Origin: Chrysoperla carnea
Taxonomy: Eukaryota; Arthropoda; Insecta; Neuroptera; Chrysopidae
Reading direction: 5' to 3'
Length of the DNA stretch: 64,000 bases
NCBI RefSeq assembly: GCF_905475395.1
Contig: NC_058339.1
Coordinates: forward strand, 37,023,172 to 37,087,171
Of this stretch, positions 36,801-50,400 are shown in pieces. Below the pieces are notes generated by a model. That model was not told the origin of the DNA and made no database searches. It was given only the letters and a program-made list of their open reading frames with translations. How positions within the stretch are numbered: position 1 is the stretch's first letter; every line of letters starts with the position of its first letter. The translations under genes were made by a program, and so were the position numbers.

Positions 36801-38597
36801 CCTACGCTGTTGCCCAAAAAAAATTTACTAAATTGAATTTAATTTTTACAATTAGTCAAAATTTCTACCAGTCTAATAGTTTGAAAAGTATTTTCGATGT
36901 TTATGTTCTATAGTTTAGAATTCCCTGCTGACTAATATTAATGAAATAGAAATATTTACCATAATTGGAAAATAAATTATTCTATAATTTATCAATTATT
37001 ACGAAAATTAAACAGTTTTATTGGTGTGGTCTCTACGGTCATGTTCAACACAGCTTGATTTTAAACTTTGAATAATTTTCCATTTTCTATATCATATTAT
37101 AACTATTTTAACATTAAAATTCAATTAAAAAAATCTATCAAGTATGAATGTATATTTTATTACAAGTGTTCAGTAGTGTGCAGCATGGCATATTTTTTAC
37201 ATTAATTTGCTCTGTACAAATTTCGTGGCGCTGAGTGTACATTGTACATTTCCCTCGCTTTATTCATTATATGCTTCTTATTATACCCTGTATATATGAA
37301 AATGACTTCGTTGAAAATGACTTAACCTAAAAAAATAATTCCATTCCTCTAGTCAATTTCGAAAATCTGTGGAGCCGCGCAAGCCTACTAACCATAAAAA
37401 TACATGAAATTTCTACTCAAAAAAGGAACGGAGGTGCTGGGAAGTTGACAGTTAACAGGTCTGCATTCGGAATTTTAGATCATTCAGATCATCAACAAAA
37501 TGGGCTGTTCTCAATATCTAAAAGTAGCGTAAAAGAAAAAAAAAACAGGCATTAGAGCATATTTGAAATTCTACATTAAAATACTAAATGATTGTGCTCT
37601 ACCTTTCCATTATAGACTAAAATTCCCTGCTAAAGTTTTTCTAGTTAAATGACCCGCCAGGAATCATGATGAAAAGGATGCTTCTATATGTAAAAGTAAG
37701 TTAAAGCACCATTGCGTCAGTTTTGTTCGGAAATTGACGGGTTAACAAAAACTTTTTTTTAACTTCCGGTATGGAAATAACCGGATTTATTTCTGCACGA
37801 CATTCATGTAATTCGCTTTGAATACTCATGCAGAGTTAGTATCCAGTAACGTCAACAAGGAGTGTGAGATTCAATTCTCACCTGTACTCAGCTGTACAGC
37901 GAGAAACTGTCGCCATGGTGCTTATACGTACTTTTAAATATAATAGCATCTTTAAACATGACTCCTGGTTGGTCATTTCACCCAAAAAAGTTCAGCATGG
38001 GCTTGCAGTCTATTAAACGAATATTCATGCAGGTCTTACAGTTACCTACAATTTCGGTCATCTAATTCAAATTTAATTTTAGCAATAGTAATAAAAAAAA
38101 GAAGGCTTTTTGTTTAAATATTTTAAAAAAAAATTTGCTATTGAATACTAAAATACAAAATTAATGTGAAAATTATTGAGCTATAAACATATCGATGCCA
38201 CGTTTACGTAAGTGGTAAATTGATATATTAAAGCGAATAATATGAGAAATAAGTATCTATAATATTGAATATTTTATTTTAAATGAATATACAAGGTATT
38301 ACAAAAATAAACTTTTTGTAGGAAAGGAAAAAATCATGTTTTTTTTCTATGTTCAGCTTTTATGCTAGAGTGTAGCAGGCAGCTTTCAAATTTTTTTAAC
38401 GGTTCTTCAGATATAGTTTATCACAACTGATTTGACGTAAAAATTATTTTTAATCATTATTTTTATTCTAGTCTTCGAACCTCTATTTTGGTTTTTTTTT
38501 TATTGCAGGGTGTACCTCGACAAATAGCCAATTATCAAGACGATGAAACAGGTTACGTTAAACCAAGCATTTTGTTATAATCGTTGTAGAAACGAAG

Positions 38598-38975
38598 CAA
38601 TGAAGTTCGAAAAATTTGAACAGTAAGTCTGATTTGAATATGGTTTACTTTATTTCATTCGTTAGAGAGTCAGGAAATTTTGTGACCTAAATTGATCTAT
38701 AAAGAATTTAAAATATGCAATTTGAATAAAAAATGTTCATTTTAATTTAACCGTAAATGTACTGAATTCATAATTCGGTTAATAGTGATGAAAATGATTC
38801 CAAACTTTTTACTCGGAGGTTTTTGGTATCTCCTTCGTATCCCAGAAATGTCGAAAAATTCGTATTATAATCGGTTCAACTGAGCCCAAAAAACCTTCGA
38901 ATAGCAAGTTGGGAAACAGTTTCATCATTATTATCCGAATTTTGAATTTAGTATATTTACGGTTAATTTCAAATG
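38598..38975. repeat. Foldback element (family 6), second copy
   Basis: It shares AATTTGAACAGTAAGTC, AATTCGGTTAATAGTGATGA and the GGTTTTTGG turn with the copy at 27.1 kb. The right arm is diverged and shortened. Confidence 0.68.
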
Positions 38976-39483
38976 CATCTTTATGTCATATAAAATAGTA
39001 AACTAACCCAAGAACTTGCTACATGCTATTTCCGAAACTCTCACGGAGGACAATAGTTTGGGAATCTTGATGAATTGATTTTGTGACCCCTTGTAATTAT
39101 TCCTAATACATGATGAATAAAATGAGGCCAACGCCAATATATGCAACATCATATATTAAATTTAAATCGAACGCAGAATATATTCAAATATTATATGTAT
39201 AGGTAAAGATAGGTACATAGTTTTATATCAATGAATAATTAATAATTAAATTATGTATAAAACAACGTGTTAATTAATAATTTAACATGTTTAAACTACA
39301 ATAATTTTGAAGTAATACAACATATTATTGTACTTATAGAACTGAATATTAATAATGATTCTATATTAGTTAGTTGTTTTATGTCTTTATTATATAAGTT
39401 TGACGTAAATATGCAAGAAAGCTTATTATAGAACTTTGAAAATTAAAAGCTTATATATCATATATTTGAATATTTTGATAAAC

Positions 39484-39560
39484 TAGTAGATATCCGCCCG
39501 CTTCGCTGAGCAATTTCAACTTTAAAAACAAAGACAACCGCGTGATAACCCTCACGTATC
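39484..39560 (-). mobile_element. Helitron-like 3' terminus fragment
   Basis: The minus strand ends GCTCAGCGAAGCGGGCGGAT and ATCTACTAGT, like family 3. The sequence beyond is different, so this is another subfamily or a truncated copy. Confidence 0.45.
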
Positions 39561-39984
39561 ATGTCTTTTTTTCCACAATTTTTTGGTGCGGGCCCCTAAT
39601 TTTTCTGGAAAATAAAAATTGGCGTATGGTACTCGCTGATAATAAGTAAGTAACTTTCAATGGGTGAGATAATTTTTTTAATCAGTTAAGTATCATACAA
39701 ACCATCATCCCCTTTGCACCACCAAAATGATGGAGTTTCATACAAACTTTCATCCCCTATTTGACCCCCTTAATGAATGAATTTTCATAAAAAAATTATT
39801 TTTACATTACTAATTTCAAAAATGATAAAGTTCTTTCTTCCCCTTTTTAACCTCGTTATGCGATGAGTTTCAATAAATTACGAAACTCGTCTTTCATCAA
39901 TCTGTCTTCCATCAATTATGCAAAATTTGAAGTAGATTGGGCCAAGGAATCACGTTTTCCTTTACAATGAACAATGTTACAATG

Positions 39985-40082
39985 AATACTTTTCAAGGAG
40001 TGTTTAAAAATCAATAAAATTTCATAAAAAATATGACTTATCCAGTTATCAGATGGATGAAGATCGACATTAGCCAGATGAT
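39985..40082 (+). repeat. Partial copy of the 4.2-kb foldback element
   Basis: GAGTGTTTAAAAATCAATAA followed by GTTATCAGATGGATGAAGATCGAC matches the right end at about 4540-4615. Confidence 0.6.
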
Positions 40083-40550
40083 AAAATAACCCTACTGACT
40101 GGGAGGTTGCGGGTTCGAAATCCGAACTACAAAATTTATGGGGGCTGTAGAATTGATCACATTTTCGTCGCTTGGATAAGAACGAAGTAACCGATTCCAC
40201 CCACATCATAAAATGTAATTGTATATATACGGATGTAGTTAAAATAAAGATTAACAAATATGATGTGGGTGGCCTCTGTTACAGACATATGTCAGAAAAA
40301 CGGAGGTCAAATCCTATTATTATATATAAAATTACCCCCTCCCCTCAGAACGAAATCCTGTATCCGCCACTAAATCGTTATGTTATTTTTATAACGTTTC
40401 AAAATGTTTTATTAGAGATGAAAAATAAAAAATAAACTTTTTTTGTTGAAAATTGTTGTTTAAACTACACCAAGTTTATAATCACTGTTGATAAATAAAC
40501 ATAGACTGCAAGTTCTATTAACACAAGTAAAATGAGGTTGCTTTTCGTTA

Positions 40551-40975
40551 TCTCTATATATTATAAATGCGAAAGTAAGCATGTTTGTTTGTTTGTTTGT
40601 TTGTTACGCTTTCACGCTAAAACTAGCGAATGGCTTTTAATGAAACTGTACAGCAATATAGCTAGTATATCAGAAAAACACATGAGATATAATTCATAAA
40701 GATATATTAAAAAAAATAAAAAAATTTAATTGAATTTGAAATTACCATAAATTACAGATTTCTGTAAAAATAGTCAATATAAAATATTTCAAGGCCATCT
40801 TCTCTGATATACTCAATGAATAATTACTATTATACATTTATAAAAAATAGTATATTTTACCTGTGTAAAACAATCCCCACCATTATGTCGAGTGTTATAG
40901 AAAAGGGATAAACGGGAGCAATCTTTATCAATCTTCACTTTTAAACCCAACGAAGCGGGTGGGTATCACTCTAGT
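40551..40975 (+). mobile_element. Helitron/Helentron-like element, copy 3
   Basis: It starts TCTCTATATATTATAAATGC followed by a (GTTT) run and ACTAGCGAATGGC. It ends CGAAGCGGGTGGGTATCACT and CTAGT. This is the cleanest copy of family 3 in the window. Confidence 0.72.
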
Positions 40976-41580
40976 ATTTTATATATGTGATATGATCATG
41001 TTACACGAACAATAAACGTAGGTATTAAGTTTTATATTATCTAATAGTTGCATTATATCTTTATATATTCTGGTGAATCTACGTCATATCTCATTATTTT
41101 TGTTAATATATTACATTGTGTTCTTATAATAATTATTATTATCAACACAAATAAAAACAAAGAAACAAACACACACAAGCATCAAATTATAATAATCTAT
41201 TTTTATAGAAACATAATTTTAATTAAATGTTGTAGCATATAATTCTCATAGAATTAAAAAGTTCGGGAGAAAATTGGAATGTCAACATTGAAAATATCCC
41301 ATAAATATGTGTATAGAATAAAAGTAAATATAGTTTTATAAAATTTAACGAAATATTCCTAATTAATATTAATAATTAATTTCATATTTAGACTTTGTCT
41401 ATGTTCATGAGACACATAAATGTATAATAAAGACCTATCACATCATCATTTTTATATTAACCTTTGTTATACTATTTTCATTATATTATTGTGCAACACG
41501 TTTAAAGGGTAGTTTTAACATGCTTGTATAAATGTAAAAAGAAAAATCAAAAATTTTATTTTTACTTATTAAAGATATTA

Positions 41581-42400
41581 TCTATATATAAGAATTCAAG
41601 CTGACTGATCAATCAACGCGCAGCTCAAACCGCTAGGTCTAGTAGCCTGAAATTTTGTACACACGTTCCTTGAATGACGTAAGTGAGCACTAAGAAAGGA
41701 TTTTTGGAAATTAATTCCCTCAAGGAGTTAAAATGAGTGTTGGATCTTTGTATGAAACTTCTCGCAATATTTGGATCGATTTTTGTCGTTATCTCAAAAA
41801 CTATTCGGCCAGTCATCAAATGTATCCGATTTTTGTACGTTTTGGGTCAAAATTACCTTATATACCGAGTTGTATCCAAATTGGAGACACAAAAAATTTC
41901 TCGATTTTTTGCAATTTTTTTAAGGGGTACGTACCCCTTTGATAAAATCGAGATAATTGCAAAAAAAATTTTGTTTTGGAATTTGATGAAACTCGGTGGA
42001 TGGGGTAATTTTGATCCAAAAACTATAAAAATCAGGCTATTTTATTGATTGGATGCAGAGTTTCTGAGATATCGCAATATTTGGATCGATTTTAGTCCGT
42101 ATCTGAAAGACTATTCGACCAGTCGTCAAATGAACCCGATTTTTGTACTTTTTGGGTCAAAATTACCTTTTTGTTTTGTTATTACCAGTTTTAACAAAAT
42201 TGGAGATAAAAAAATTTGCGATTTTTTTGCAATTTTTTAAGGGGTTGATAAAATCGAGAAAATTGCAAAGAAATTTTTGTTTTGGAATTTGATGAAACTC
42301 AGTGGGTGAGGTAATTTTGATCCAAAAAGTATAAAAATCAGGTTAATTTAATGATTGGACTTTTAGAAAGTTACAATGTCAGCGAGTATCATGGGCAAAA
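41581..42400 (+). mobile_element. Helitron-like element with an internal 309-bp duplication
   Basis: It starts TCTATATATAAGAATTCAAG, then AAACCGCTAGGTCTAGTAGC. CGCAATATTTGGATCGATTT recurs at about 41763 and 42072, and most of the following 300 bp is repeated (GATTTTTGTAC.TTTTGGGTC, GGTAATTTTGATCC). The open frames inside are incidental. The 3' end is not fixed. Confidence 0.6.
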
Positions 42401-43109
42401 CTTCATTTTCCAAAAAGTTACTAATTAAGTTCCCCACCAAAAAATTAAAATCCATAAATGTACTTATGAAGACTTTTAAATACAATATTAAAAGAGTACG
42501 ATAGTATTTTTCTTTTATGAAAATTGTCGAACGTGGTTAGTTATATGATCTATTATTATATAATATAATGCTATATAAAAATATTTTTCATATAGTTTGT
42601 TAGGAATCACGAATCATACGAATATATGTATGTGTTCTGTTAGATTAAAATTTCTTGAGTAAAGAAGAATATGATGATGATGAAACTTTTTTCGAAGTCA
42701 GCTTTTTTATATTTTTTCTCTTTTTGGTTATTTTTTCTTTCAATTAATGTAGAAAAAGTCACATTTGATGATGATAATGTACTGCTAAATTCATTAAGAA
42801 AAAGTCAATCTAAGGAAAAAGTTCACAACAATTTTCTTGCGAGCAATTATGCTTCGAAATTGTCGCCACTTAATTTATTCCAACCATATATTTAAGTATA
42901 GGAGTATAATTAAAAAAAAACATTCCACTCCTAAGTAATATCAATTTATTTAGTTGACTCTAAAGTCACTAAATAATTGCAACTCTAGAAAAATTCAAAA
43001 AATAAAAATCACGATCATTATTTCTTTTTTCACCATCTTGAAGTAGATAATTGATTAATTTTGTGATGATTATAATACAATAAGACTTAATCGAAACTTA
43101 AAAGTTCAA

Positions 43110-43310
43110 GAAATGGCTGATGCAAGATCAAAAACAAGACTCTATTGACCAAAACCATTATTGAGACTATTTTGCCAGACCAAGACATATTTTTGCAATG
43201 ATTAAGACCACGACCAAGACTAAAACTAATATTGCAAAGCCAATACCAAAATACAGTGGTCAAGATCAAGGCCAAGACTAAGATAACTATGGTCTTGGTC
43301 TTGTTCGCCG
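43110..43310. repeat. Degenerate AAGACCAAGACC-type repeat
   Basis: Units of the AAGAC / CAAGAC type recur over about 200 bp (for example GACCAAGAC, ACGACCAAGACT, GGCCAAGACTAAG) and end in TGGTCTTGGTCTTG in inverted orientation. Confidence 0.5.
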
Positions 43311-44389
43311 GTTTTTATTGGACCTATTCAAGATGGATTACCCTGTACAAAGAAAAAAAATTGTAAATCATAGATGACAAGACATTTTCAAATCAAATAT
43401 ATTTAATATCGTTTTTTAAATAAATAAAATCTGCCATGATAAATGATGATAAAATAGTTTTTTTTCATTATTACCAAAGTAGGCATTTTATAGAGTTTTA
43501 TACGCTATCACTGCGAACTATTATAAAGAAATTTATTGTCTGACTAATCTTTATATCGAATGTCCCATTTTAAACAATTTAGAGGGGCATTTCCCAGAAA
43601 CCGTAAATGTTAACAAATAATTTTGAAAAATTGACAGACTTTTATTTTATGACATTAAAGAACCATCTAACTACCGAATAGAGACTTTCAGGTAGTGTTT
43701 TGACGCTTTTAAACAATTTCAGAAAAATACGTGTGCATTTCGTAACAAAAGTTGCAATTAAAATTAAATACTATAAACTACTACATTTCGAGTTAACATC
43801 GTGAAAAAAATTTTTTAATAAAAAATCATGTACATTTTATTTCATTCGTATAGATTTATTTATTAATTTTATTTCAAACTAGATAATAAGTTGGAATTTT
43901 CTTTAGAAAGTATTTCTTTATCAAGTTCATTAAACCGTAAAAATTCGTCATTATTACATATTTGTAACAGTTAATTCTTTTGATACAAACAAATTATTAA
44001 AAGAAAAAGTTTATCAATTTTTTTCTTTTAACGAAACTTTTATATTACGGAAATAAACAGAGAAACTTTATTTATTTATGTTATCAATGACTTTTATCTA
44101 TAAATATTATGAAACTTTTTATCGTCTCTTGTATATTAAAAGATGACTTTTTCATAAAATAACTTATGTGTTTAATATTAAATCTTGTTACTTTTACGAA
44201 AACTTTGGATGTTAATTATGCGTATTTATAATATTTTTAGCCAAATCACCATAAAATCTCTCGTTTTCAGACGCAATTTGAATATATTTTTAGACATATT
44301 TTTCCCCAAAAATAAGGGTTTTTGCACTGTATCAACGAGGATGGGTGGGATGTGTTCAAAGTCATTTTCATGTTCTCCAGAACTCAATG

Positions 44390-44645
44390 ATGAGTTTTTG
44401 AAGGACACACGGCAGTCCTGTGCTACCTTTGACGCTAGATAGACTGAGCTGAAGGATTTAAGGACTGCTTGGCTGTTGGTGAAAATTGTTATGTCCCTGA
44501 ACCTAAGGATGTTCAATCCTATACATTCACATACCTCATGAATAGCCATCACTCCGGCTTGATACAAGCTACAGTGATCCGGCTGAGAAGATACCTCAAC
44601 CCACCCCCTCTCTAACTGAGATCCGCCAGTATAACATACAACGCC
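44390..44645 (-). pseudogene. LINE reverse-transcriptase RNase H domain fragment
   Basis: The minus strand reads VVCYTGGSQLERGWVEV, then YQAGVMAIHEVCECIGLN, IFTNSQAVLKSFSS and ASKVAQDCRVSF. This is the RNase H domain order of Jockey/I/R1-type LINEs. The expected acids are replaced: TDG by TGG, QAE by QAG, and FTDSQ by FTNSQ. The reverse transcriptase part is absent. Confidence 0.75.
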
Positions 44646-45844
44646 ATGTTAGGATAACTTTAATCATTATTTAAACAACAGCAAGAAGTTGTTTGTCTTC
44701 TGTGAATACAATAAAATCATTAGGTTTTTTCTAGAATCATCTAGAATTTCCAATTAAAAAATAGTTGAACGGCATCAAACATAATAACGTAACACTAATT
44801 AGTAGTATACACATAGTTTTACACTATGTAGATAATTTGTACACATTACTACTTCACTAGGAAAAGAGAAGGATATTTAATATAACATTCAAGGTATATG
44901 TATAATATATCAGTATCTAGCCCGAAAAATACGCTTGCACTCCGTACTAAACGATATTTTAGACTTGTTTTAATTTTTTGACAAAAGCCAAATTAATCAA
45001 GAAATTATAATCGTCAGTAGTGATGGTAAATTACACGACAATTGAATGATAGTAGGTTCAAATCTTTTGAACAATAGAGCGTGCATGAAATGATTTCTGG
45101 TAAAAATATATCGGCAGTATACTACGGCATATTTTACCGGTTTACACTAGGGTTTTGTAGAGACAAAACTTAATATGTATGAAAACATATAGTGGAGAAA
45201 CGTTAGATTTATACCTCTTAATCCAGGGACAGTCATAGAATCTTTATTAAAACTGTTCGGTTACATTGTTTAAAGCAGTTCAGTTACTTAAAGAAGTTCA
45301 AAACAAAAATTTGTGCGATCTTGCCGAGGACATGGGAACCACCCGTCCTCGTGGGTGGAAAAGTTTATGTTGAAAGTTACAACGGAAATCAATAGAAGGA
45401 TAAATTCATAAGTAAAAAAAGTTATTTAAGCATATTTCGAAAACTTAATACTTTCCGAGTGATTGGCAATTGAAATTCGGAGTATTTAACGTCAAATAAC
45501 TGATAAATTTGAAGTTTTTGAAGTATATCATAAACTTTTTAAAGCACTATAAAAAAATCATGAAAATTGAAAAAGTTTCAAATCATTTGGATGAAAATTG
45601 GCGGAGTTATAATGAAAACAAAGTTTCTCGGACCATTCTTTAAATGTTTTTATTCAGTACAAGAACTGATGAATTTACTATGGGAACTAAAATTAATGCT
45701 TATCGCATTCCAATTAACTTTATTAAGGTACATACTCATAAAGATCTAGTAGTTATGGATATTTTTTTGAAATATTGTTTAAATGCAAAAATTCCAAAAA
45801 AAATGTCTGGTGCCTAAGGTAAACGGTAATCCCAGTTTTCGGGA

Positions 45845-45960
45845 AATTCGTTATATAATCAGTCCAAACTCTTTTCTCGGGGGTTTTTGGGGTCGCTGAG
45901 CGCGAATATCGAATATCGAAATATTTATACCTTACGGCTCGGTTAATAGTTCTTTGCTAC
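45845..45960. repeat. Foldback element (family 6) fragment
   Basis: ATCAGTCCAAACTCTTTTCT, GGGGGTTTTTGGGGTCGCTG and GGCTCGGTTAATAGT match the inner part of the copies at 27.1 and 38.6 kb. Confidence 0.55.
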
Positions 45961-46269
45961 GGCTCTGTTAACATTTTTTCAGACAAAGTTTTTTATTAAC
46001 TATTCCTAGAATCGGTATACACTTACAGATAGAGCTTTGTTCAAAACTGTATATCTATAAAAACCGCGGACAGCGTTTAAAATGAAAAGATAGTTCTTTG
46101 CTTTTTATTAAGGTATAAAAAAATGCTTTTGAAATATTTTTACAAACAAAGTTTTTTATTACCTATTCCTAGAATATGGTAAAAAATTTAATATAACAAA
46201 TCATTTAAATTTTTAAATATGTAGTAAATTTTGTATGAAACTAATCTTGATATGCGAATTATTGATATG

Positions 46270-46430
46270 AGCCTAGAGGAGTGGTCTCGCGAGCCACATG
46301 CGGTTCTTTGCATATAAAGCTACTCATGGATCAGAAGAACCAACGAACCTTCTTTAGCCCATGATAACGAGCCAAGGAAAACAAGAGCAGGCGAGATTCC
46401 AAGTTACTAGATCTTGTATTACGTAGCTAA
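46270..46430. mobile_element. Possible hAT-type element fragment
   Basis: GAGGAGTGGTCTCGCGAGCC then ACATGCGGTTCTTTGCA resembles the end of many insect hAT elements, which often carry a CTCGCGAGCCACATGCGGCT-like run. No transposase is seen. Confidence 0.4.
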
Positions 46431-47407
46431 ACGATCTTAATTCCTATATTTTTATAGGTTGTGGTATATTTTGCTATATTTTTAAAATAACGAATACTTC
46501 GGTGCTCAAAGGTCACTTTTCCAGTGATGGAAATTTAGTATTTTCCGGTGAAAAGAATCGATATATGCTCGATTATTGTTGAGAAAAAGACGACGAAATT
46601 TAACAAAAAGAGGGATTTCTCTCTCTATGTGAACATTTGATTCAATATTTACGAGTTTCTAGGAGTGTAGGGAAGCTGAACGTGGCTACAATCCCTTGGT
46701 GACACCACTCGTATGGAAGTCATAACCGTTTTATCGAGCTAGATACCGGTCTTAAAAACAAATAGTTATGTTGAAATAAGAGCAACATTAATTATGAGAA
46801 GACATTTATTAAATGATCTAATATTGACTTAACTGTTATTTATTTCTCACCTTACTTTTATTATAGACATCCTCACTCAGTATAGAAGAAAACCTTATTC
46901 GCTTAAAACTAACACACACACACGTCATTTAATTACAATGTTATTTTATTTTAGTTGACGTCAAACGAAAAATTAATAAAACGTTTTTCATAAATAAACA
47001 ACTTTTCTGTATCCGAAACAGTTCAACCTCTTTTTTTGTTGGCGCATGAAGTTCAAGGTAACTAACCATATAAAATAATTTAGAATGTAATTAATTTAGT
47101 TTCATACGTCTATAACTTGTCGAAAAATTATTTTCTAACTTCCAAATTATTTTGGGCATTCCAATAGATTTATAAGAATTTGTGATTAACGGTGATACCA
47201 CAAACAAATATCGCCTTCTTTAATTATTAAAGTCCTTTCGCCGTGAGACAGTTTACAAAAAATAAGATTTGCTAGTCTAAGTCGGCAAATCAGTCTCAGT
47301 TTTTGAGGGTCAACTTAAAATATTCTTATTCTAAATTGTTATTATTTAGATTACAGTTGTATAGATTACGGTTGATTTGATGGGATTAAACTTGGTTCGA
47401 CCATAAC

Positions 47408-47495
47408 TTTGTACGTAGCGTCAATATTTTTAAGCGTTACAAACTTGGGACTAAACTTAGTATACACCTTGATATATTTAATATACATGGTATAC
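47408..47495 (+). repeat. Family 2 repeat, end fragment
   Basis: AATATTTTTAAGCGTTACAA followed by GGGACTAAACTTAGTATAC matches the end of the copy at 57.1 kb. Confidence 0.65.
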
Positions 47496-50400
47496 AAATG
47501 GTAAACGTTCAACTTTTAATAATTTTAATTATAGAGGTTGTGCTATATATTTTGTATTCCGTAAAATCAATCGAAGCTCGCCTACAATAATCTTCAAAGA
47601 GTTATGCCGATATTAATAGCTGAAAAAGTTGAAATAAAACACGATCATAATTGGTTAATCAAAAATCTATAACTTTAAGAATTTAGAACGCGAAATGCGA
47701 GGTAAAATGTAGTAACTTGAACCTGGATATTTTCTTTTTTTTTGTAAATTGAATTTTTCGTTTCTCCATAATTATAAATTTTATAATTATTTGGATATAA
47801 AAATATTTGAAAAACAACTCACTTATAAATTATTGTTTTATTAAAACTATACCACTCATAATAACTTTTAAATAAATAAATAATTATATTTGAGAAAATA
47901 TCATTTCTTTTGTAAAATTCGAATAACAATTTTTACTAAGAAAAGCAATATAATTCATGTAAAATATTGATCTATTTAATTATACCTATTACTTATTTAA
48001 AATATATCTCGTTTCCGATAATTTAAATTTTATCGTTCCAAGAATTGAATAAGACCTAGATGCCCGTGAAACAATAATTCTAAGAAAATTTATGTTCAAA
48101 TGTATTTATAAATTTTGTTGAATGTTCTTCATTTGAGGCACCATTACAGCATTTTAAAAACGGTGTCTTCATCTTAAATGCGACCAATTATATGTAGGTA
48201 CGTGGTATAAAAATTCATTTTTTAACAACTTGGATGTATCAGTGACGTAGTTTTGAGTAGGTGTAAAAAGGTTTAATATTATTAAAGATAGCTTTTAATT
48301 TTAAATTTTTGTGTAATTAAACGTTCACTTAGAATATAAATTATCTACGCTATAGATAGTTCTATAATGCTGCTATCGTAACAACAGTGATTTTCTAAAT
48401 GAAATAATGATGAAATCCATTGTGTAATTAGTAAAACATCTTCAGCAACGTCAATATCCCAGCCAAGCTATCAGATAGATTTACTATCTAAATATATTCT
48501 ACATTTTAATTTATTTGATAATGAAAATGTATTTAAAATTTTATATACGGAATGTCCAATTTAACTTGATACTGAAGTGTATCTCAAAATTCGTACTAAG
48601 TTAGCAATATGGGTTTGAAATCGACTATTAAGTTTTTTAAGTCAAATTTTGCTCAGTACTCGTGAAGCTTCTTGTAAATCCTCGCGAAGTAGCACGAAGT
48701 CAAAAGAGGCCCGAGGATGTAGATGCGATACTTGTGGAGTCTCACGAGATCAGACGAATACAGGTTAGCTTCATCTCGACATTTTCGTTACAAGCCAGGT
48801 TTTTTGAACTCATGATTATTCTTTAAGTCATTTTAAGCATTAAACTAAAGAACTCAAGATCATTTTTTTATAGGGAAATTAAATTTTTTCAACGTATATT
48901 CATATTTTACGAATCCGTTTTTCGAAAAACTCTAGGGCTTGTTAAGGCTTTCCAGTTTAAACTATTTCTCTATCTCTACCAGTAATGAGCAAAGATTGGA
49001 TTTTAAAAGAACTCCTTAGTCCAGATCCAACTTATAGCACCAACTAAGTAAAACCTTTCTTTCTGAGATACAACACGGACTCGAGTTGAATGAGCACCCT
49101 ATAAACGTATTAAGTAATTAAATTTCTATTAGTTACTTTTAATAAGGCTTGTATTGTAAAATTTAATTAAATTACTATGTGTGTAAGTACCATAATGGTC
49201 AGAAAAATTTAATCTATTTGGAAAACGATTACGAATCTAGAAATTACGATGTGAATGTAGATACTTTAGTTTGATCGATGTACGGGATCAATGTTTAACA
49301 CTAAAACATCAAAATGATTTCGTCAATTTCACAGAAAAGTTGAGATTAATCATTTTATAAACTTTGTATTAAGTATAACTAATAATATCTCGAAAACTAG
49401 TTATCAAAACTATTTTTGACAATACGTTTTCCCTACCTTTGCTTTTAACAAAAATTTATTTACAAAAAAAAAAAGTGCATTCAGAAGCAGAACGTTTATA
49501 TCAACGTACGAGTAAAATTGGTGGTTATAACTATTTTCTGTCCTGAGTGAATTTAGAACATACAGCTGGATATTTTCGATAGATTATTCGACCATGATAA
49601 AGGTTAGGGTTTATATTTTATATGCCATCCCAGATTGAAACAATTTATACTTCATTCAAGCGTACCTTAGACCGTTATAAAAAAAATCGAAGTGGTTTGT
49701 TTTTTGTTATGTTTTTTACTTTAAATATATATTAAATTATGTAATTAATGTAAGAAGTCATCTAATTATTTTATAAGAATATCAAAATATTTTAATTAAA
49801 TTTGTTTTAAAGTTAACAAATTTACATTTACATATAAATTTATATACTTTTATTATAAATAATATTTTTCCAAAACGGAATAGAAATTTGAAGAACGCCT
49901 CTACGATATATATGTCTCCTGAACTGTATCACCAAAACTAAAAAAATACAAATCATGAATTTCATTGTGGCATCGCTTTCACAATTTTCCGTCAGTACCG
50001 TTTACTGTTGTAAATCTAAAGCATTTTGTTAAAATACATCCCGTTCATGATTTATAATAAATTTTTTTTCAAATATGGATTTAAACCTCTACTTTGTGGA
50101 TTGGTAAAACTTCGCCTGTATGAATTGATAAAAATTAATGATAGTTCTAAATTTTGTTGTTATATTAGACATATTCTCACAGATAGAAGATGTCAACAAA
50201 CTTTCCTTTTCATCTGAATGTATTGCACTTAAAATTGTGAAATTATAAAATCTTTGTTTTTGCTATGTAGTAACGCGATCCGGGAATTTTTTGGTAAGCA
50301 TTTCATGAAGGATATTTTTTTCAAGAAAATCACGCAGGAGCCACGCTTAACATTAAATGTTTTGGAATTTTGTGTTTTAATACCCTCAATAGGCTTTTGT

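Noticed and set aside
36683..36913. 76-codon open frame on +
   Set aside because: It lies mostly inside SINE copy B.
41737..42240. Several overlapping open frames
   Set aside because: They follow the internal 309-bp duplication of the Helitron-like element and do not resemble a protein.
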